DNA of 64,000 nt from Streptomyces chromofuscus (lineage in GTDB: Bacteria > Actinomycetota > Actinomycetes > Streptomycetales > Streptomycetaceae), in NCBI RefSeq assembly GCF_015160875.1, contig NZ_CP063374.1, positions 496,001 to 560,000 of the forward strand. The letters are read 5' to 3'. The notes below the pieces were generated by a model. It was not told the origin of the DNA. It saw only the letters and a list, made by a program, of their open reading frames with translations, and did no database searches. Positions 25,901-34,755 of this stretch are shown here, one piece after another. The position numbers and the translations under genes were made by a program. Numbering within the stretch: position 1 is the stretch's first letter; the number at the start of each line of letters is the position of its first letter.

Positions 25901-26728
25901 GACGATGGACGCGACGTGCGTGCCGTGCCCGAAGGCGTCACCGGTGCCGGAACTGCCGGAGAAGTCCTGTGCCTCGCTGATGCGTCCGGCCAGGTCGGGA
26001 TGCGTCGGGTCCGCACCGGTGTCCAGGACGGCGACCTTGACGCCGTCGCCCTTGAGGCCGGCCTTCCACGCCTCCGGCGCGCCGATCTGCGCGGTGCTCC
26101 GGTCGAGGGAGGCACGCACCCGGCCGTCCAGCCACACCTTCGGGGTGCCGGCCGCACGGGCGGCGCCCTCCCCGGCGGGGAGCAGACGCTTCCAGAAGGA
26201 GCCGAGGTGCTCGGTCGGTACCCGCACGGCCTGGGCGTCGATGCTCCGCAGTCGTCGGGCGGGTGTCCCCTCCGCGGCCAGCGCGGTCACGTTCCGCAGC
26301 CTCGCGTCGGCCACGCCCTCCGCGTCCCCGACGATCAGCGGCAGCGTGTCGGTGTGCGCCTCGTCGTAGCGCTGGGCGATCAGCGCGGTGACGTCGAAGA
26401 GCTTGCGGTCCAGGCGTCCCGCCGCGACCAGTTCGGCCGCGTCGGACGGGAGGACCAGCAGGCGCCCGTCCTCCTCGACGGTGCGGAAGAGGATGCGCTC
26501 GCGGCCCTCCCCCGGCTGCACCGATGCGGTTCGGCGGCCGTCGGCTCCCATGGTGACGGTGACACGGTCGCCGGTGATCAGGCGCACGTCGGCAGCACCG
26601 TCGGCCGTCGTCGGGACGGCGGCCTGCTCCGCCCTCGGGTCCGAGTCCCCCGCCGCGACCGGCGAGACCGCGCCGGCGAGCATCGTCAACCCCGCCGCCG
26701 CCGCGGCCGCGAGGCGTATCCGTCTCAT
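22967..26728 (-). CDS. Secreted S8 (subtilisin-like) serine protease, multidomain
   Basis: 1253 aa from ATG 26728 (MRRIRLAAAAAAGLTML), which begins a signal peptide and has GGAAGG upstream. An N-terminal propeptide is followed by the S8 catalytic domain with Asp in VAVLDTGADPTHPDL (near 228), His in GHGTHVASIVGG (near 268) and Ser in GTSMATPHVAG (near 443). The roughly 750-residue C-terminal part has beta-rich segments and a PA-type region (GTVTEPDFRDVRGKLAVLTD). It likely degrades proteins outside the cell. The gene is alone, with its own terminator. Confidence 0.9.
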   Translation of the reverse strand: MRRIRLAAAAAAGLTMLAGAVSPVAAGDSDPRAEQAAVPTTADGAADVRLITGDRVTVTMGADGRRTASVQPGEGRERILFRTVEEDGRLLVLPSDAAELVAAGRLDRKLFDVTALIAQRYDEAHTDTLPLIVGDAEGVADARLRNVTALAAEGTPARRLRSIDAQAVRVPTEHLGSFWKRLLPAGEGAARAAGTPKVWLDGRVRASLDRSTAQIGAPEAWKAGLKGDGVKVAVLDTGADPTHPDLAGRISEAQDFSGSSGTGDAFGHGTHVASIVGGSGAASDGSRKGVAPGADLLIGKVLGDDGYGSASQVIAGMEWSVARGAKVVNMSLGSSEPTDGTDPMSQTLNELSESTGTLFVVAAGNSGPARGTIGSPGAADAALTVGAVDRDDSLADFSSRGPRAGDEAVKPEVTAPGVGIVAARATGTTMGEVVDGSYVAASGTSMATPHVAGAAALLAQQHPDWSATRLKDALTSTARTIAGQQVTEQGGGRIDLAAATRTPVTATGTLALGTYGSDESGTHTRTVRYTNHSDKAVTLGLRAGLATSSGREVGSGALRLDAASLTVPAGATAEMPLTVDPSRAVKGDYYGYLTASTADGTVTVHTTLSLIVRGPVHKLTIVSYDRDGRRVHALPNIWGAEGFVGYTDRDNAVAEVEEGTYQVTSGGIEQENGKEVLRHIVLPEIRVTKDTTVVVDPRRTTKVEIRTPKPAEQSGILSFQTYREIDGHGWLDGTMYFDVAEELYVSPTEQVTDGTFEFASRWQMVAPLLQTEVVGDRKDLDAYYMPQSPLFDPRGAKLTAVDAGTVTEPDFRDVRGKLAVLTDESGVGGAELTEQAAAAGARAVMVVHFSDIGWTRWTPHGDRWKIPTVRVGAGTGAELLRRIARGTTTIAFSGTARSPYLYDVMQVAEQRIPERVVHTVSESNSAVVRSTYADNGGEPWAAEQRFARRPYQEFIWLQYTRHAPTAFTRTEYVTSGDTEWHQVVHHHTLADVDTPLSAGLREAPRTYRAGEQVRNTWQGAVVRPSIPRGGEPSTRSGNMLRLRIPEFTDSQSGHWSRLIQTGGGGIGTREVTTIDTANAELFRNGEKVIDLADAWRNVEVPSGDAAYRLRLETTRESGDWDYATSTDTSWSFRSDSTTEATRLPLLQVDYDVPVDARNAVSPGRSYSLGLTVRNQDGLDAPRGVRTVVEVSYDDGEHFSKVPVEARGGNVFSATVVKPASVRSDAFVTLRVTAEDAQGNSIRQTVNRAYLHRG

Positions 26729-27162
26729 CAGATGCGTACCTTCCGTCGTATATGCGACGCGTTGGCGCCGCGGTCCCCTGCCGGCCACACGGCTGTTCGC
26801 TGCCGTTGGTGCTGCACAGTTGGTGCTGCACAGAATCGGCCGCTGCCGAACTCCGTGTCACCGGTTCCTCGTGGCACAGGTGGGACATGTCGCAAGGGCG
26901 ACAGGCGACGGGGGTGCTGGACGGCTGGACACCTCGGACGTCACGGACAGGGCGGGTGACCTGGTGAGTTGACACGTGTGGGGCGCCACGACCGTCCGGT
27001 GACGCCGGCGCGCGAGGGTGGGCGGCCGAGGGCGGCCGCTCCGCCGGCCGCCCCCCGTATCCGCCAGCGCCGAGGGTCCGTTCACCGCACTCGGCCACCG
27101 CGCCCCCGTCCGCGCCTCCAGCCGTGCGCACGCCCTCATGCCGCGCCGGCCGTTCGCTCCGC

Positions 27163-28383
27163 TCACTGCTCCCGCATGCCCCAGGGGGACCCGTACTCGG
27201 TGAGCAGGTTCAGGAAGGGGCGGGCCGGGAAGGCCTCCGGACCGAGCACGCCCTTGCCGGTCCAGTTGCCCGACGCGAGGAGTTCCAGGGCGACGACCGG
27301 GTTGATCGCCGTCTGCCACACCACGGCCTGGCAGCCGTACTCCGCCATGGACCACTGGTTGTCGACGACGTGGTAGAGGTACACCTCGCGCCGCTTCCCG
27401 TCCTTGAGGCCGCGCACCAGGGTGCCGGCACAGGTCTTGCCCCGCATGCGCTCGCCCAGTGCGGCCGGGTCGGGCAGACACGCCGCGACGACGTCGCGGG
27501 GCGAGACGGCGACCGGGCCGCCGGGGCCCGCGACGGTGACGGGTTCCGTGCGGTCGAGTCCCAGCAGGTGCAGGGTCTTCAGGGTGTCGATGAACTCCGT
27601 GCCCAGGCCGTACTTGAAGGTGACGCGCCGCGCGTCGATCCACCGCGGCACGAGGAGGACCTCCTCGTGCTCGACGTTCACGCACTCGACCGGGCCGATG
27701 CCCTCGGGGAAGTCGAACACCTCCGGTTCGCTGAACGGCTCGGTGGTGAACCAGCCGCGCTCCGCCTCGTAGACCACCGGCGGGTTGAGGCATTCCTCGA
27801 TCGTCGTCCAGATGCTGAACGACGGTGCGAAGACGAGGCCGTCGACGGTGAGATCGGCGCCGTCGCGAATGCCGATCTCCTCGATCTCGTCGAAGAGTTC
27901 GTCGGCCGCATGACGTGCGAAGACGTCGGACAGGCCCGGCTCGACGCCCATGCCGACCAGTGCAAGGGTGCCGCTGCCCTCCCACTCGGCCGCCTGCGCG
28001 AACTGCGCGTCGCCGAGCTTCACCCCGCACTCCTCGTAAGGGCGTTCGGGATGCGGCCGGGACAGCGACATCGCCATGTCCAGATAGGTGACGCCCGCGG
28101 CGCGCGCCGCCCGGAACAGGGGCATCACGAAGCGCGGGTCGGTGGCGTTGAGCAGGACGTCGCACGCGTGGCGACGCAGCAGTGCCGTGACGGCCTCCTC
28201 GTCCCCGGCGTCCACCCGCTCCGCCCGGAAGCGGTCGCCACGGTCCCCCAGCGACGCGACGGCCGCCTCGGCCCGCGCCCGGTCGTAGTCGGTGACGATC
28301 ATGGTGTCGAGGAACGGCCGGCGGGCCGCGATGCGGGTGATCGCCGTGCCCACGCCACCCGCTCCCACGAGAAGTACGCGCAT
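27163..28383 (-). CDS. Saccharopine dehydrogenase-like NAD(P)-binding enzyme
   Basis: 406 aa from ATG 28383. The Rossmann start is MRVLLVGAGGVGTAITRIAA. The VLLNATDPRFVMPLFRAARAAGVTYLDMA run and the late GLKDGKRREVYLYHVVDN segment fit the saccharopine dehydrogenase family (lysine/carboxynorspermidine branch). It likely carries out NAD(P)-linked chemistry on an amino acid or polyamine; the substrate is uncertain. It is divergent from a TetR-type regulator that may control it. Confidence 0.8.
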   Translation of the reverse strand: MRVLLVGAGGVGTAITRIAARRPFLDTMIVTDYDRARAEAAVASLGDRGDRFRAERVDAGDEEAVTALLRRHACDVLLNATDPRFVMPLFRAARAAGVTYLDMAMSLSRPHPERPYEECGVKLGDAQFAQAAEWEGSGTLALVGMGVEPGLSDVFARHAADELFDEIEEIGIRDGADLTVDGLVFAPSFSIWTTIEECLNPPVVYEAERGWFTTEPFSEPEVFDFPEGIGPVECVNVEHEEVLLVPRWIDARRVTFKYGLGTEFIDTLKTLHLLGLDRTEPVTVAGPGGPVAVSPRDVVAACLPDPAALGERMRGKTCAGTLVRGLKDGKRREVYLYHVVDNQWSMAEYGCQAVVWQTAINPVVALELLASGNWTGKGVLGPEAFPARPFLNLLTEYGSPWGMREQ

Positions 28384-28505
28384 GATCAGTTCCGCCCATC
28401 GGTCGAGTGTCGGTCGAAGCTCAGGGGCCCCTGCCGGAATCAAAGGCGCCGCGCCCGTCTAAGGTCAATGACGTTGGCATAAGGCCCCCGCCCGAGGAGC
28501 CGCAG

Positions 28506-29249
28506 TTGCCGAAGTCCGTCGTCCCCGAGGAAAACCGGCGGCGGCGCCGCCCCACCAGGAGCGGCACCGTGCTGTCCGGCGACCTGTTCGTCGACGCGGC
28601 CCTGCGCCTGTTGCGGGAACATGGCAGCGCCGGGCTCACCGCTCGCCGCCTGGGCCTGGTCCTCGACTGCGATCCCAGCACCCTGTACCGCTACTTCCGG
28701 GGCATGGACGACCTGATCCTGGCCATCGGCGACCGGCTCATCGGGCAGGCGCTGGAGGGCTGGCAGCCCACGGGACAGTGGCGGCCCGACCTGGGCAGCG
28801 TGGGCCTTCGCATCCACGCCTCGTACGTCGCCCATCCGCAGGCGGCCCAGCTGACCTCCAGCCGGGTCTCGGGGCGGGCCAACGAACTCGCCGCCGACGA
28901 GGCGGTCCTGGACATCCTCCGCACGGCCGGCTTCCCGCTGGAGGACACCGTCCGCATCTACCACGCGTTCATCGACCAGACGCTGGCCTTCGCCGCCCTC
29001 GACGCCGCGTCGCTGGCGCTGCCGAAGGAGTCGCTGCGGTCGGACGAGGACATGTGGCGCTCGACGTACGCGACGCTGCCCGCCGACACCTACCCCCGCA
29101 TCGCCGAGGCGGCGCCCCTGCTGGCCTCCCGCATGATCACCAGCGCGTACCCGACCGCCTTGCAGATGCTCCTGGACAGCGTGGCCGCCCAGCGGGAGAG
29201 ACTGCGAGGCGCTCGCCCGCACCACGGCTCACGGGTGCGGGAGCGATAA
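28506..29249 (+). CDS. TetR family transcriptional regulator
   Basis: 247 aa from TTG 28506, chosen because GAGGAG lies 7 nt upstream; the frame is open back to GTG 28407, which would add 33 low-complexity residues. The HTH is LTARRLGLVLDCDPSTLYRYF followed by RGMDDLILAIGD, and a TetR_C-like helical ligand domain follows. Basic residues (NRRRRRPTR) precede the HTH. Divergent from the saccharopine dehydrogenase-like gene, its probable target. Confidence 0.8.
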   Translation: MPKSVVPEENRRRRRPTRSGTVLSGDLFVDAALRLLREHGSAGLTARRLGLVLDCDPSTLYRYFRGMDDLILAIGDRLIGQALEGWQPTGQWRPDLGSVGLRIHASYVAHPQAAQLTSSRVSGRANELAADEAVLDILRTAGFPLEDTVRIYHAFIDQTLAFAALDAASLALPKESLRSDEDMWRSTYATLPADTYPRIAEAAPLLASRMITSAYPTALQMLLDSVAAQRERLRGARPHHGSRVRER

Positions 29250-29370
29250 GGCATCCGCCGGCGCTGCACACGCGCGCACCGTGACGCTGCTCGAACCGGG
29301 ACGCGAGGTGTCCGTCGGCGCCCGTGACGGGGCCGGGCGGCGCCGGATGTCCGCTTCGGCGGTCCCGGCG

Positions 29371-29560
29371 TCATGACCCTGTCGGCGTCGTGACGGATGG
29401 GCAACCGCAACAGTCGCAGTTGATGGGCGGGTCCTCCGGGGACAGCAGGGCCACGAGTGTCCCCGACGCGGGATCGTCCTCGCACAGGTAGCTCGGCAGC
29501 ACCGTCACCCCCGAACCGGCGGCGAGGGAGGCCTGCCCCGGCACACCGGTATCGACGTCG
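29371..29560 (-). pseudogene. LysR-type regulator, C-terminal fragment
   Basis: The - frame reads LAAGSGVTVLPSYLCEDD followed by PASGTLVALLSPEDPPIN, the typical end of a LysR substrate-binding domain, then a short Cys-rich tail to TGA 29371-29373. No DNA-binding domain lies upstream on that strand: the sequence is cut near 29560 and passes into an unrelated fragment. A remnant. Confidence 0.5.
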
Positions 29561-29733
29561 TCGGCTCACTCGAGCAGGGAGTGATCGCCACCCGCCGTCC
29601 GGTCGACGCCCCCGACCCGGCCGGGGTCACCGGACGGTACTCCGACGGTCAGCGGGAAGCCCGGGCCGCCACCGAGGCCTACGACGTGGCATGTCGGCGG
29701 CGGCCGGCCGTGATCACCGACTCGCTGCTCTGA
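29561..29733 (+). pseudogene. Unidentified gene remnant
   Basis: A + frame without start codon reads VVGSLEQGVIATRRPVDAPD and TEAYDVACRRRPAVITDSLL before TGA 29731-29733. Codon ends are G/C-rich. It abuts the LysR fragment, so two remnants meet here. Family not recognised. The rest of 29250-29896 holds no gene. Confidence 0.3.
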
Positions 29734-29842
29734 CGGCGGGTGCGCCGGGCCTGCCGGCCGAGACGCCCGGTCGGCGTCGGTCGACCGGGACAGGCCGCTC
29801 GACGGCGACCGCCGCGGGACCGCGCGGACACGCCGGGCGAGC

Positions 29843-29881
29843 GTGCGCGTCCGGCGGCGGAGTCCGCCGCCGGACGCGCAC
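29843..29881 (-). terminator. Long terminator hairpin after the sortase gene
   Basis: Perfect 19-bp arms (29843-29861 and 29863-29881) separated by one base, so the real loop is 3-5 nt. It lies 15 nt past the sortase stop codon on the - strand. It is one of the strongest hairpins in the window. Confidence 0.75.
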
Positions 29882-29896
29882 CAGCCACGAGCCACA

Positions 29897-30574
29897 TCAC
29901 ACAAGGTGGCCGAAGACCACCAGATTCTCGGTGTAGTCCTTCACCGAGTGGTCGTAGTCCCCCGCGCAAGTGATGAGCCGGACCTCGGAGCGCGCGGTGT
30001 CGGCGTAGACGCGCTCGTCGGGGAAGTCGTCCTTCGGGAAGGTCTCGGCGTGGTCGACGACGAAGTCCGCCTTGCGCCCGTCGGACCGGTCGACGGAGAA
30101 GCGGTCGCCGCGCCGGAGTTCGTAGAGGCCGGCGAAGACGGCGGGCGCGGTGGCCGTGTCGACATGCCCGGCGATGATCGAGGTACCCCGCTCGCCGGGC
30201 GAGGCGCCCTTGGCGTACCAGCCGACGAGATTGGTGTCGGTCGCGGACGGAGGCTCGAGCTGCCCCGAGGCGCCGATGGCCAGGGGGGTGAAGGGGGCGT
30301 CCACGGAGATCTTCGGGATGAGCAACCGGATCGGTGTGGCACGGGGCAGTGGACGCGCGGCCCGGCGCGTGTCGGCGTCGGGAGAGATGGAGGCGGTCGC
30401 GGGTGCGGAGGCGGAGGTCGCCGGGACGGTTCCGGGCCCTTGGTGGTCGCCGAACACACTGGCGGCGATGATGACGATCGCCACGCCCCACAGGGTCAGT
30501 CGTCCGCCTTGGCCGGAATACTGCCCGTTCGCCGCAGGCTGAGCGGAGGGCGTGGAGGAGGGATCTGCTGCCAT
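29897..30574 (-). CDS. Class F sortase
   Basis: 225 aa. A membrane anchor (about 26-41) is followed by a Pro/Ala-rich linker and the sortase fold (IRLLIPKISVDAPFTPL, NLVGWYAKGASPGERGTSIIAGHVD, VRLITCAGDYD). Catalytic H137 and C203 are in place. The Arg expected about 9-15 residues after the Cys is not seen: residues 204-225 contain no Arg, and the end reads VVFGHLV. Sortases link surface proteins to the cell wall. The Asp-rich HTGGGALA protein encoded just upstream on the same strand (113-bp gap) is the likely substrate. Confidence 0.85.
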   Translation of the reverse strand: MAADPSSTPSAQPAANGQYSGQGGRLTLWGVAIVIIAASVFGDHQGPGTVPATSASAPATASISPDADTRRAARPLPRATPIRLLIPKISVDAPFTPLAIGASGQLEPPSATDTNLVGWYAKGASPGERGTSIIAGHVDTATAPAVFAGLYELRRGDRFSVDRSDGRKADFVVDHAETFPKDDFPDERVYADTARSEVRLITCAGDYDHSVKDYTENLVVFGHLV

Positions 30575-30687
30575 CGGACATCACCTCACTCGGGCACGGC
30601 AGCACGGGCTTCGGGGCTCGGGAGCGCGGGCCGCCAGCACGGTGTGCGCCGGCGGCGGCCGCATCCCTGGTGAGTACGTAGGACCGG

Positions 30688-31326
30688 TCAGGAAGCCGGG
30701 TCGGTGGCCTTCCTACGGCGCACCGCGTACAGGCCGGTGGCGCCTACCGCGACCATCGCCAGTCCACCCGCGGTGACCCCGGGCGAGGCGAGGGCGCCAC
30801 CACCGGTGTGCATGCCGCCGCGCGGCTTGCCGTGGTCGTCACCGCCCCACTCCTCCTTGCCGCCCTTGTCCTTGTAGGAGTCGGAGGAGTCGTGCTTACC
30901 GCCGTCGTGGTCCGAGCTCCAGTCGTCGCCCCGCACCGCGGCGAGGGCACCGCCGCCCGTGTGCATTCCGCCGCGCGGCCCGTCGTGGTTGCTGTCCTTG
31001 TCGTAGTCCTTGCTGTAGTCCTTGTCGTGGTCCTTGTCGTGGTCCTTGTCGTGGTTGTTGTCCTTGTCGTAGTCCTCGTCGTGGTTGTTGTCCTTGTCGT
31101 AGTCCTCGTCGTGGTTGTTGTCCTTGTCGTAGTCCTCGTCGTGGTTGTTGTCCTTGTCGTAGTCGCTGTCCTTGTCCTTGTCGTGGTCGCCCTTGTCGTG
31201 GTCGCTGCTGTACGAGGAGTCCCCTCCTTCGCTGCCGGCCGGCGCGGCGAGAGCGGCGCCGGGCGTGGCGAAGGCGAGGGCGGCGGAGGCGGCCGCCGTG
31301 GCGAGAAGAATGCGGGCAGAACGCAT
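30688..31326 (-). CDS. Asp-rich repeat surface protein, probable class F sortase substrate
   Basis: 212 aa from ATG 31326. A signal peptide (1-28, ending ALA-AP) is followed by an Asp/Lys/His/Asn repeat region (41-116) built of 10-residue NNHDEDYDKD units. MHTGGGALA then occurs twice (121-129 and 172-180). Only the second copy is followed by a hydrophobic segment (about 184-201) and a basic RRRK tail. This tripartite end is a cell-wall sorting signal, and the adjacent sortase supports it. The acidic repeats could bind Ca2+ or another cation. Classed as a small, secreted, wall-linked protein of unknown role. Confidence 0.75.
   Translation of the reverse strand: MRSARILLATAAASAALAFATPGAALAAPAGSEGGDSSYSSDHDKGDHDKDKDSDYDKDNNHDEDYDKDNNHDEDYDKDNNHDEDYDKDNNHDKDHDKDHDKDYSKDYDKDSNHDGPRGGMHTGGGALAAVRGDDWSSDHDGGKHDSSDSYKDKGGKEEWGGDDHGKPRGGMHTGGGALASPGVTAGGLAMVAVGATGLYAVRRRKATDPAS
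31051..31164 (-). repeat. 30-bp tandem repeats in the Asp-rich gene
   Basis: Three identical 30-bp units (31051-31080, 31081-31110, 31111-31140) plus a 24-bp partial copy encode the NNHDEDYDKD repeats. Identity at DNA level shows recent expansion. Confidence 0.9.
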
Positions 31327-31883
31327 ATCGGTGTCCTTCCGCCGTGGCCGGGCAGCGGACAGGGCATCAGCTCGAATAGACCCGGCCTCGACATGAACCA
31401 CCGTCAACCAGGCCGCCACCGCTCACCATCCGAGCCGTCCAGCCGTGTCATCGCGCCACCCGTCTGTCCCAGCGACACGCCGATCCGCCTCCTCCCGAGC
31501 ACCTGGGGAGTGACCGTCGGCGCCACCGATTCCAGGTGGTGAGGAGCACGCGTGTCGGCGGGCAAGACGTCGGGTGCCGTCGCGGCCTTCCCGTCGGCAC
31601 CGGGCGCCGCGGCGTACGCGGCACACCCGCCGCAGCACGCGCGCTCTCCCGGACGACCGCGATCACGAGTCGAACCGGTGACTGACCCGGCCCGCACTGA
31701 GCGGTCGAGGCCGGATCCGGACCGCGTCCCCCGATGGGCCGTCAGCGGTCGCGCCGCCCGTTGATGTGCGGTCGGATGCGTGAGTGTCGCCGACCGGCCG
31801 GGTACCCGCCCGGTCCGACGCCACCGGCCCGAGTCGCCGCGCCGGGGCCTGTCACCTGCCACAAGCCGAAGGAGCCCCAGAAC
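31327..31883. other. 557-bp intergenic region upstream of catalase
   Basis: No gene with a plausible start, codon use and family was found. It separates the divergent Asp-rich protein and catalase genes and must hold both promoters. I see no clear -35/-10 pair or operator. Confidence 0.4.
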
Positions 31884-33542
31884 ATGACGGACGTATCCGG
31901 AACCGGACCCGCTCCGGGTGACGACCGCAGGGTGCTGACCAATCGCCAGGGCCACCCGGTCTACGACAACCAGAACCAGCGCACGGTCGGCGCCCGCGGC
32001 CCCGCCACCCTGGAGAACTACCAGTTCCTGGAGAAGATCAGCCACTTCGACCGCGAGCGCATCCCCGAGCGCGTCGTGCACGCCCGCGGCGTCACGGCCT
32101 ACGGCTTCTTCGAGGCCTACGGCAGCTGGGGTGACGAGCCGATCAGCCGCTACACCCGGGCCAAACTGTTCCAGGAACGCGGCAATCGCACCGACCTGGC
32201 CGTCCGCTTCTCCACCGTCATCGGCGGACGCGACTCGTCCGAGGCCGCCCGCGACCCCCGCGGCTTCGCCGTGAAGTTCTACACCGAGGACGGCAACTGG
32301 GACCTCGTCGGCAACAACCTGGGCGTCTTCTTCATCCGCGACGCGATCAAGTTCCCGGACGTCATCCACGCCCTCAAGCCCGACCCGGTCACCTTCGAGC
32401 AGCAGCCGCGCCGCATCTTCGACTTCATGTCGCAGACGCCCGAGTCGATGCACATGCTCGTCAACCTGTTCAGCCCGCGCGGCATCCCCGCGGACTACCG
32501 CCACATGCAGGGCTTCGGCGTGAACACGTACAAGTGGGTCAACGCCGAGGGCAACACCGTTCTCGTCAAGTACCACTGGATGCCCAAGCAGGGCGTGCGT
32601 TCCATGACCGAGGAGGACGCCGCCAACGTGCAGGCCGACTCCCTGGGTCACGCCACCAAGGACCTGTACGAGGCGGTCTCCCGCGGCGACTACCCCGCGT
32701 GGGAGCTCCTGGTCCAGATGATGGAGGACCACGAGCACCCGGAGCTGGACTTCGACCCGCTCGACGACACCAAGACCTGGCCCGAGCAGGACTTCCCGCC
32801 GAAGCCGGTGGGCCGGATGGTGCTCGACCGGATGCCGGACAACTTCTTCGCCGAGAACGAGCAGATCTCCTTCGGCACCGGCGTCCTCGTCGACGGCCTG
32901 GACTTCTCGGACGACAAGATGCTGGTGGGCCGGACCTTTTCCTACAGCGACACCCAGCGCTACCGGGTCGGCCCGAACTATCTCCAACTCCCCGTCAACC
33001 AGGCCAAGAACGCCGATGTGCGCACCAACCAGCGTGACGGCCTGATGACGTACCACGTGGACGGCGCGGGCGAGAACCCGCACGTCAACTACGAGCCGTC
33101 CCTCACCGGCGGTCTGCGCGAGGCGCAGTACCCGGCCCACGACGAGCAGGGCCCGGAGATCCACGGCAGGCTCACCCGCAAGCGGATCCCGCGTACCAAC
33201 GACTACATGCAGGCCGGTCAGCGCTACCTGCTCATGGAGGAGTGGGAGCGCGACGACCTGGTGCGGAACTTCACCGATCTGCTGTCCCAGTGCGACCGCC
33301 CCGTGCAGGAGCGCATGGTCTGGCACTTCCTGCTGGTCGAGAACGACCTCGGCCTGCGCGTCGGCGAGGGCCTCGGCATCGGCCCCGAGGACGTCGCCGG
33401 TCTCGAGCCGCTGGCCGGCCAGGACCTCACGGACGAGGACCGCAAGCGGCTGGGCAACCTGGGCAAGAACCCGCCGCGTGATGTCACGGGCCTGACCATG
33501 ACCCACTGTGTACCCAACGAGCGGCACGTCGTGACGCGCTGA
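31884..33542 (+). CDS. katA: Monofunctional heme catalase
   Basis: 552 aa from ATG 31884, with GAAGGAG upstream. The catalytic His is H66 in [15 protein letters not shown], the Asn is in [13 protein letters not shown], and the heme-ligand Tyr is in [14 protein letters not shown]. It breaks H2O2 into water and O2 in the cytosol. Length is slightly above the small-subunit class (about 480-510). The symbol katA is by family only; no catR regulator gene is adjacent. A terminator follows. Confidence 0.92.
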   Translation: MTDVSGTGPAPGDDRRVLTNRQGHPVYDNQNQRTVGARGPATLENYQFLEKISHFDRERIPERVVHARGVTAYGFFEAYGSWGDEPISRYTRAKLFQERGNRTDLAVRFSTVIGGRDSSEAARDPRGFAVKFYTEDGNWDLVGNNLGVFFIRDAIKFPDVIHALKPDPVTFEQQPRRIFDFMSQTPESMHMLVNLFSPRGIPADYRHMQGFGVNTYKWVNAEGNTVLVKYHWMPKQGVRSMTEEDAANVQADSLGHATKDLYEAVSRGDYPAWELLVQMMEDHEHPELDFDPLDDTKTWPEQDFPPKPVGRMVLDRMPDNFFAENEQISFGTGVLVDGLDFSDDKMLVGRTFSYSDTQRYRVGPNYLQLPVNQAKNADVRTNQRDGLMTYHVDGAGENPHVNYEPSLTGGLREAQYPAHDEQGPEIHGRLTRKRIPRTNDYMQAGQRYLLMEEWERDDLVRNFTDLLSQCDRPVQERMVWHFLLVENDLGLRVGEGLGIGPEDVAGLEPLAGQDLTDEDRKRLGNLGKNPPRDVTGLTMTHCVPNERHVVTR

Positions 33543-33560
33543 ACCGTCACGAGCGGGAAT

Positions 33561-33598
33561 GGCCCGCTGTCGCCGCCGGGGGCGGTCGGCAGCGGGCC
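33561..33598 (+). terminator. Terminator after catalase
   Basis: GGCCCGCTGTCGCCGCC pairs with GGCGGTCGGCAGCGGGCC with minor mismatches, starting 18 nt past the stop codon. Confidence 0.7.
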
Positions 33599-33668
33599 TT
33601 CGCTGTGCACGGGGGCAGAACCCAGGTGCGGGTGGCCGCCGCATCCGAGCGGCAGGGTCGCGGGCGCG

Positions 33669-34667
33669 TCAGGCGCTGGTCTGCTGCGGCAGGGGCCCGG
33701 GCCGGTTCCTCGCACGGAAGGTGCGGCGGTAGGTGTCCGGAGGCACGCCGACCGTGCGATGGAAGTGCCTGCGCAGTGTCGTGGCGGTGCCCATCCCCGT
33801 GGCCGCCGCGATGGTGTCGACGCTGTCGTCGGTGGTCTCCAGCAACGCCTGGGCGTGGCGGATCCGTTGGGTCAGCAGCCACTGCAGCGGGGTGGTGCCG
33901 GTCGCGGCCCTGAAGTGGCGGCCCAGGTTGCGCGAGCTCATCCTCGCCCGGCGCGCCAGGTCCTCCACGGTCAGCGGCTGGTCGAGTCGTTCGAGTGCCC
34001 AGGGCAGCAGCGCGGCCAGGGGGTGGTTGTCCGGGGCGGGCACCGGGGTGGTGACGAACTGGGCCTGTCCGCCGTCCCGGTGCGGCGGGACGACAAGGCG
34101 GCGGGCGACCGTGTTGGCGATCGACGAACCGCGGTCGAGGCGGACCAGGTGCAGGCACAGGTCCATGGCCGCGGCCTTGCCGGCGGAGGTGAGCACGCGG
34201 CCGTTGTCGACGTAGAGCACGTCCGGGTCGACCTCGATTCGGGGGTGGCGGTCGGCCAGGACCTGGGTGTGCGCCCAGTGCGTGGTCGCGCGGAGCCCGT
34301 CCAGCAGGCCGGCGGCCGCCAGCACGAACGCGCCGGTGCACAGGGAGGCCACGCGTGCGCCGGCCTCGTGGGCGGCGCGCACCGCGTCTACCAGGGCGGC
34401 GGGCGGCGCCTGGTCGACGTCGGCCCAGCCCGGGACGATCACGGTGCCGGCATGCGGGAGCCGGTCGAGGCCGTGGTCGGGCTCCAGCAGGAACCGGCCC
34501 ACCCGCACGGGACCCGGCCCGCAGACCACGAGGTCGTACCAGGGCTCCGCCACCTCGGCCGGGGCGGAGCCGAACACCTCCTGGGCCATCGCCAGTTCGA
34601 AGGGGAGCATCCCGTCCGTGAGCGCCAGCGCGACAGTGTTCTTCACGTCCGGAATTGTACGGGTCAT
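33669..34667 (-). CDS. GlxA family transcriptional regulator (DJ-1/PfpI plus AraC HTH)
   Basis: 332 aa from ATG 34667. The N-terminal DJ-1/PfpI-like domain (about 10-185) holds the elbow ASLCTGAFVLAAAGLL. The C-terminal AraC DNA-binding domain has both HTHs (EDLARRARMSSRNLGRHF, then DSVDTIAAATGMGTATTLRRHFH). This architecture marks GlxA-type regulators. It is divergent from a NAD(P)-binding enzyme gene, 88 bp away, which may be its target. Confidence 0.85.
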   Translation of the reverse strand: MTRTIPDVKNTVALALTDGMLPFELAMAQEVFGSAPAEVAEPWYDLVVCGPGPVRVGRFLLEPDHGLDRLPHAGTVIVPGWADVDQAPPAALVDAVRAAHEAGARVASLCTGAFVLAAAGLLDGLRATTHWAHTQVLADRHPRIEVDPDVLYVDNGRVLTSAGKAAAMDLCLHLVRLDRGSSIANTVARRLVVPPHRDGGQAQFVTTPVPAPDNHPLAALLPWALERLDQPLTVEDLARRARMSSRNLGRHFRAATGTTPLQWLLTQRIRHAQALLETTDDSVDTIAAATGMGTATTLRRHFHRTVGVPPDTYRRTFRARNRPGPLPQQTSA

Positions 34668-34755
34668 GGCGTTCCGGACACTCGTGTGGGACGTCTGTTC
34701 CCGACAGCATGGTCGTGGCACGACAACGCGGATCAGTGCGAGGGAAGGAACACCC

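Noticed and set aside
31051..31164. CRISPR-like array
   Set aside because: The 30-bp units are directly adjacent with no spacers and encode in-frame protein repeats.
31404..33644. 746-aa open frame antisense to catalase
   Set aside because: High GC keeps the antisense frame open; it has no motif, and catalase on the other strand is certain.
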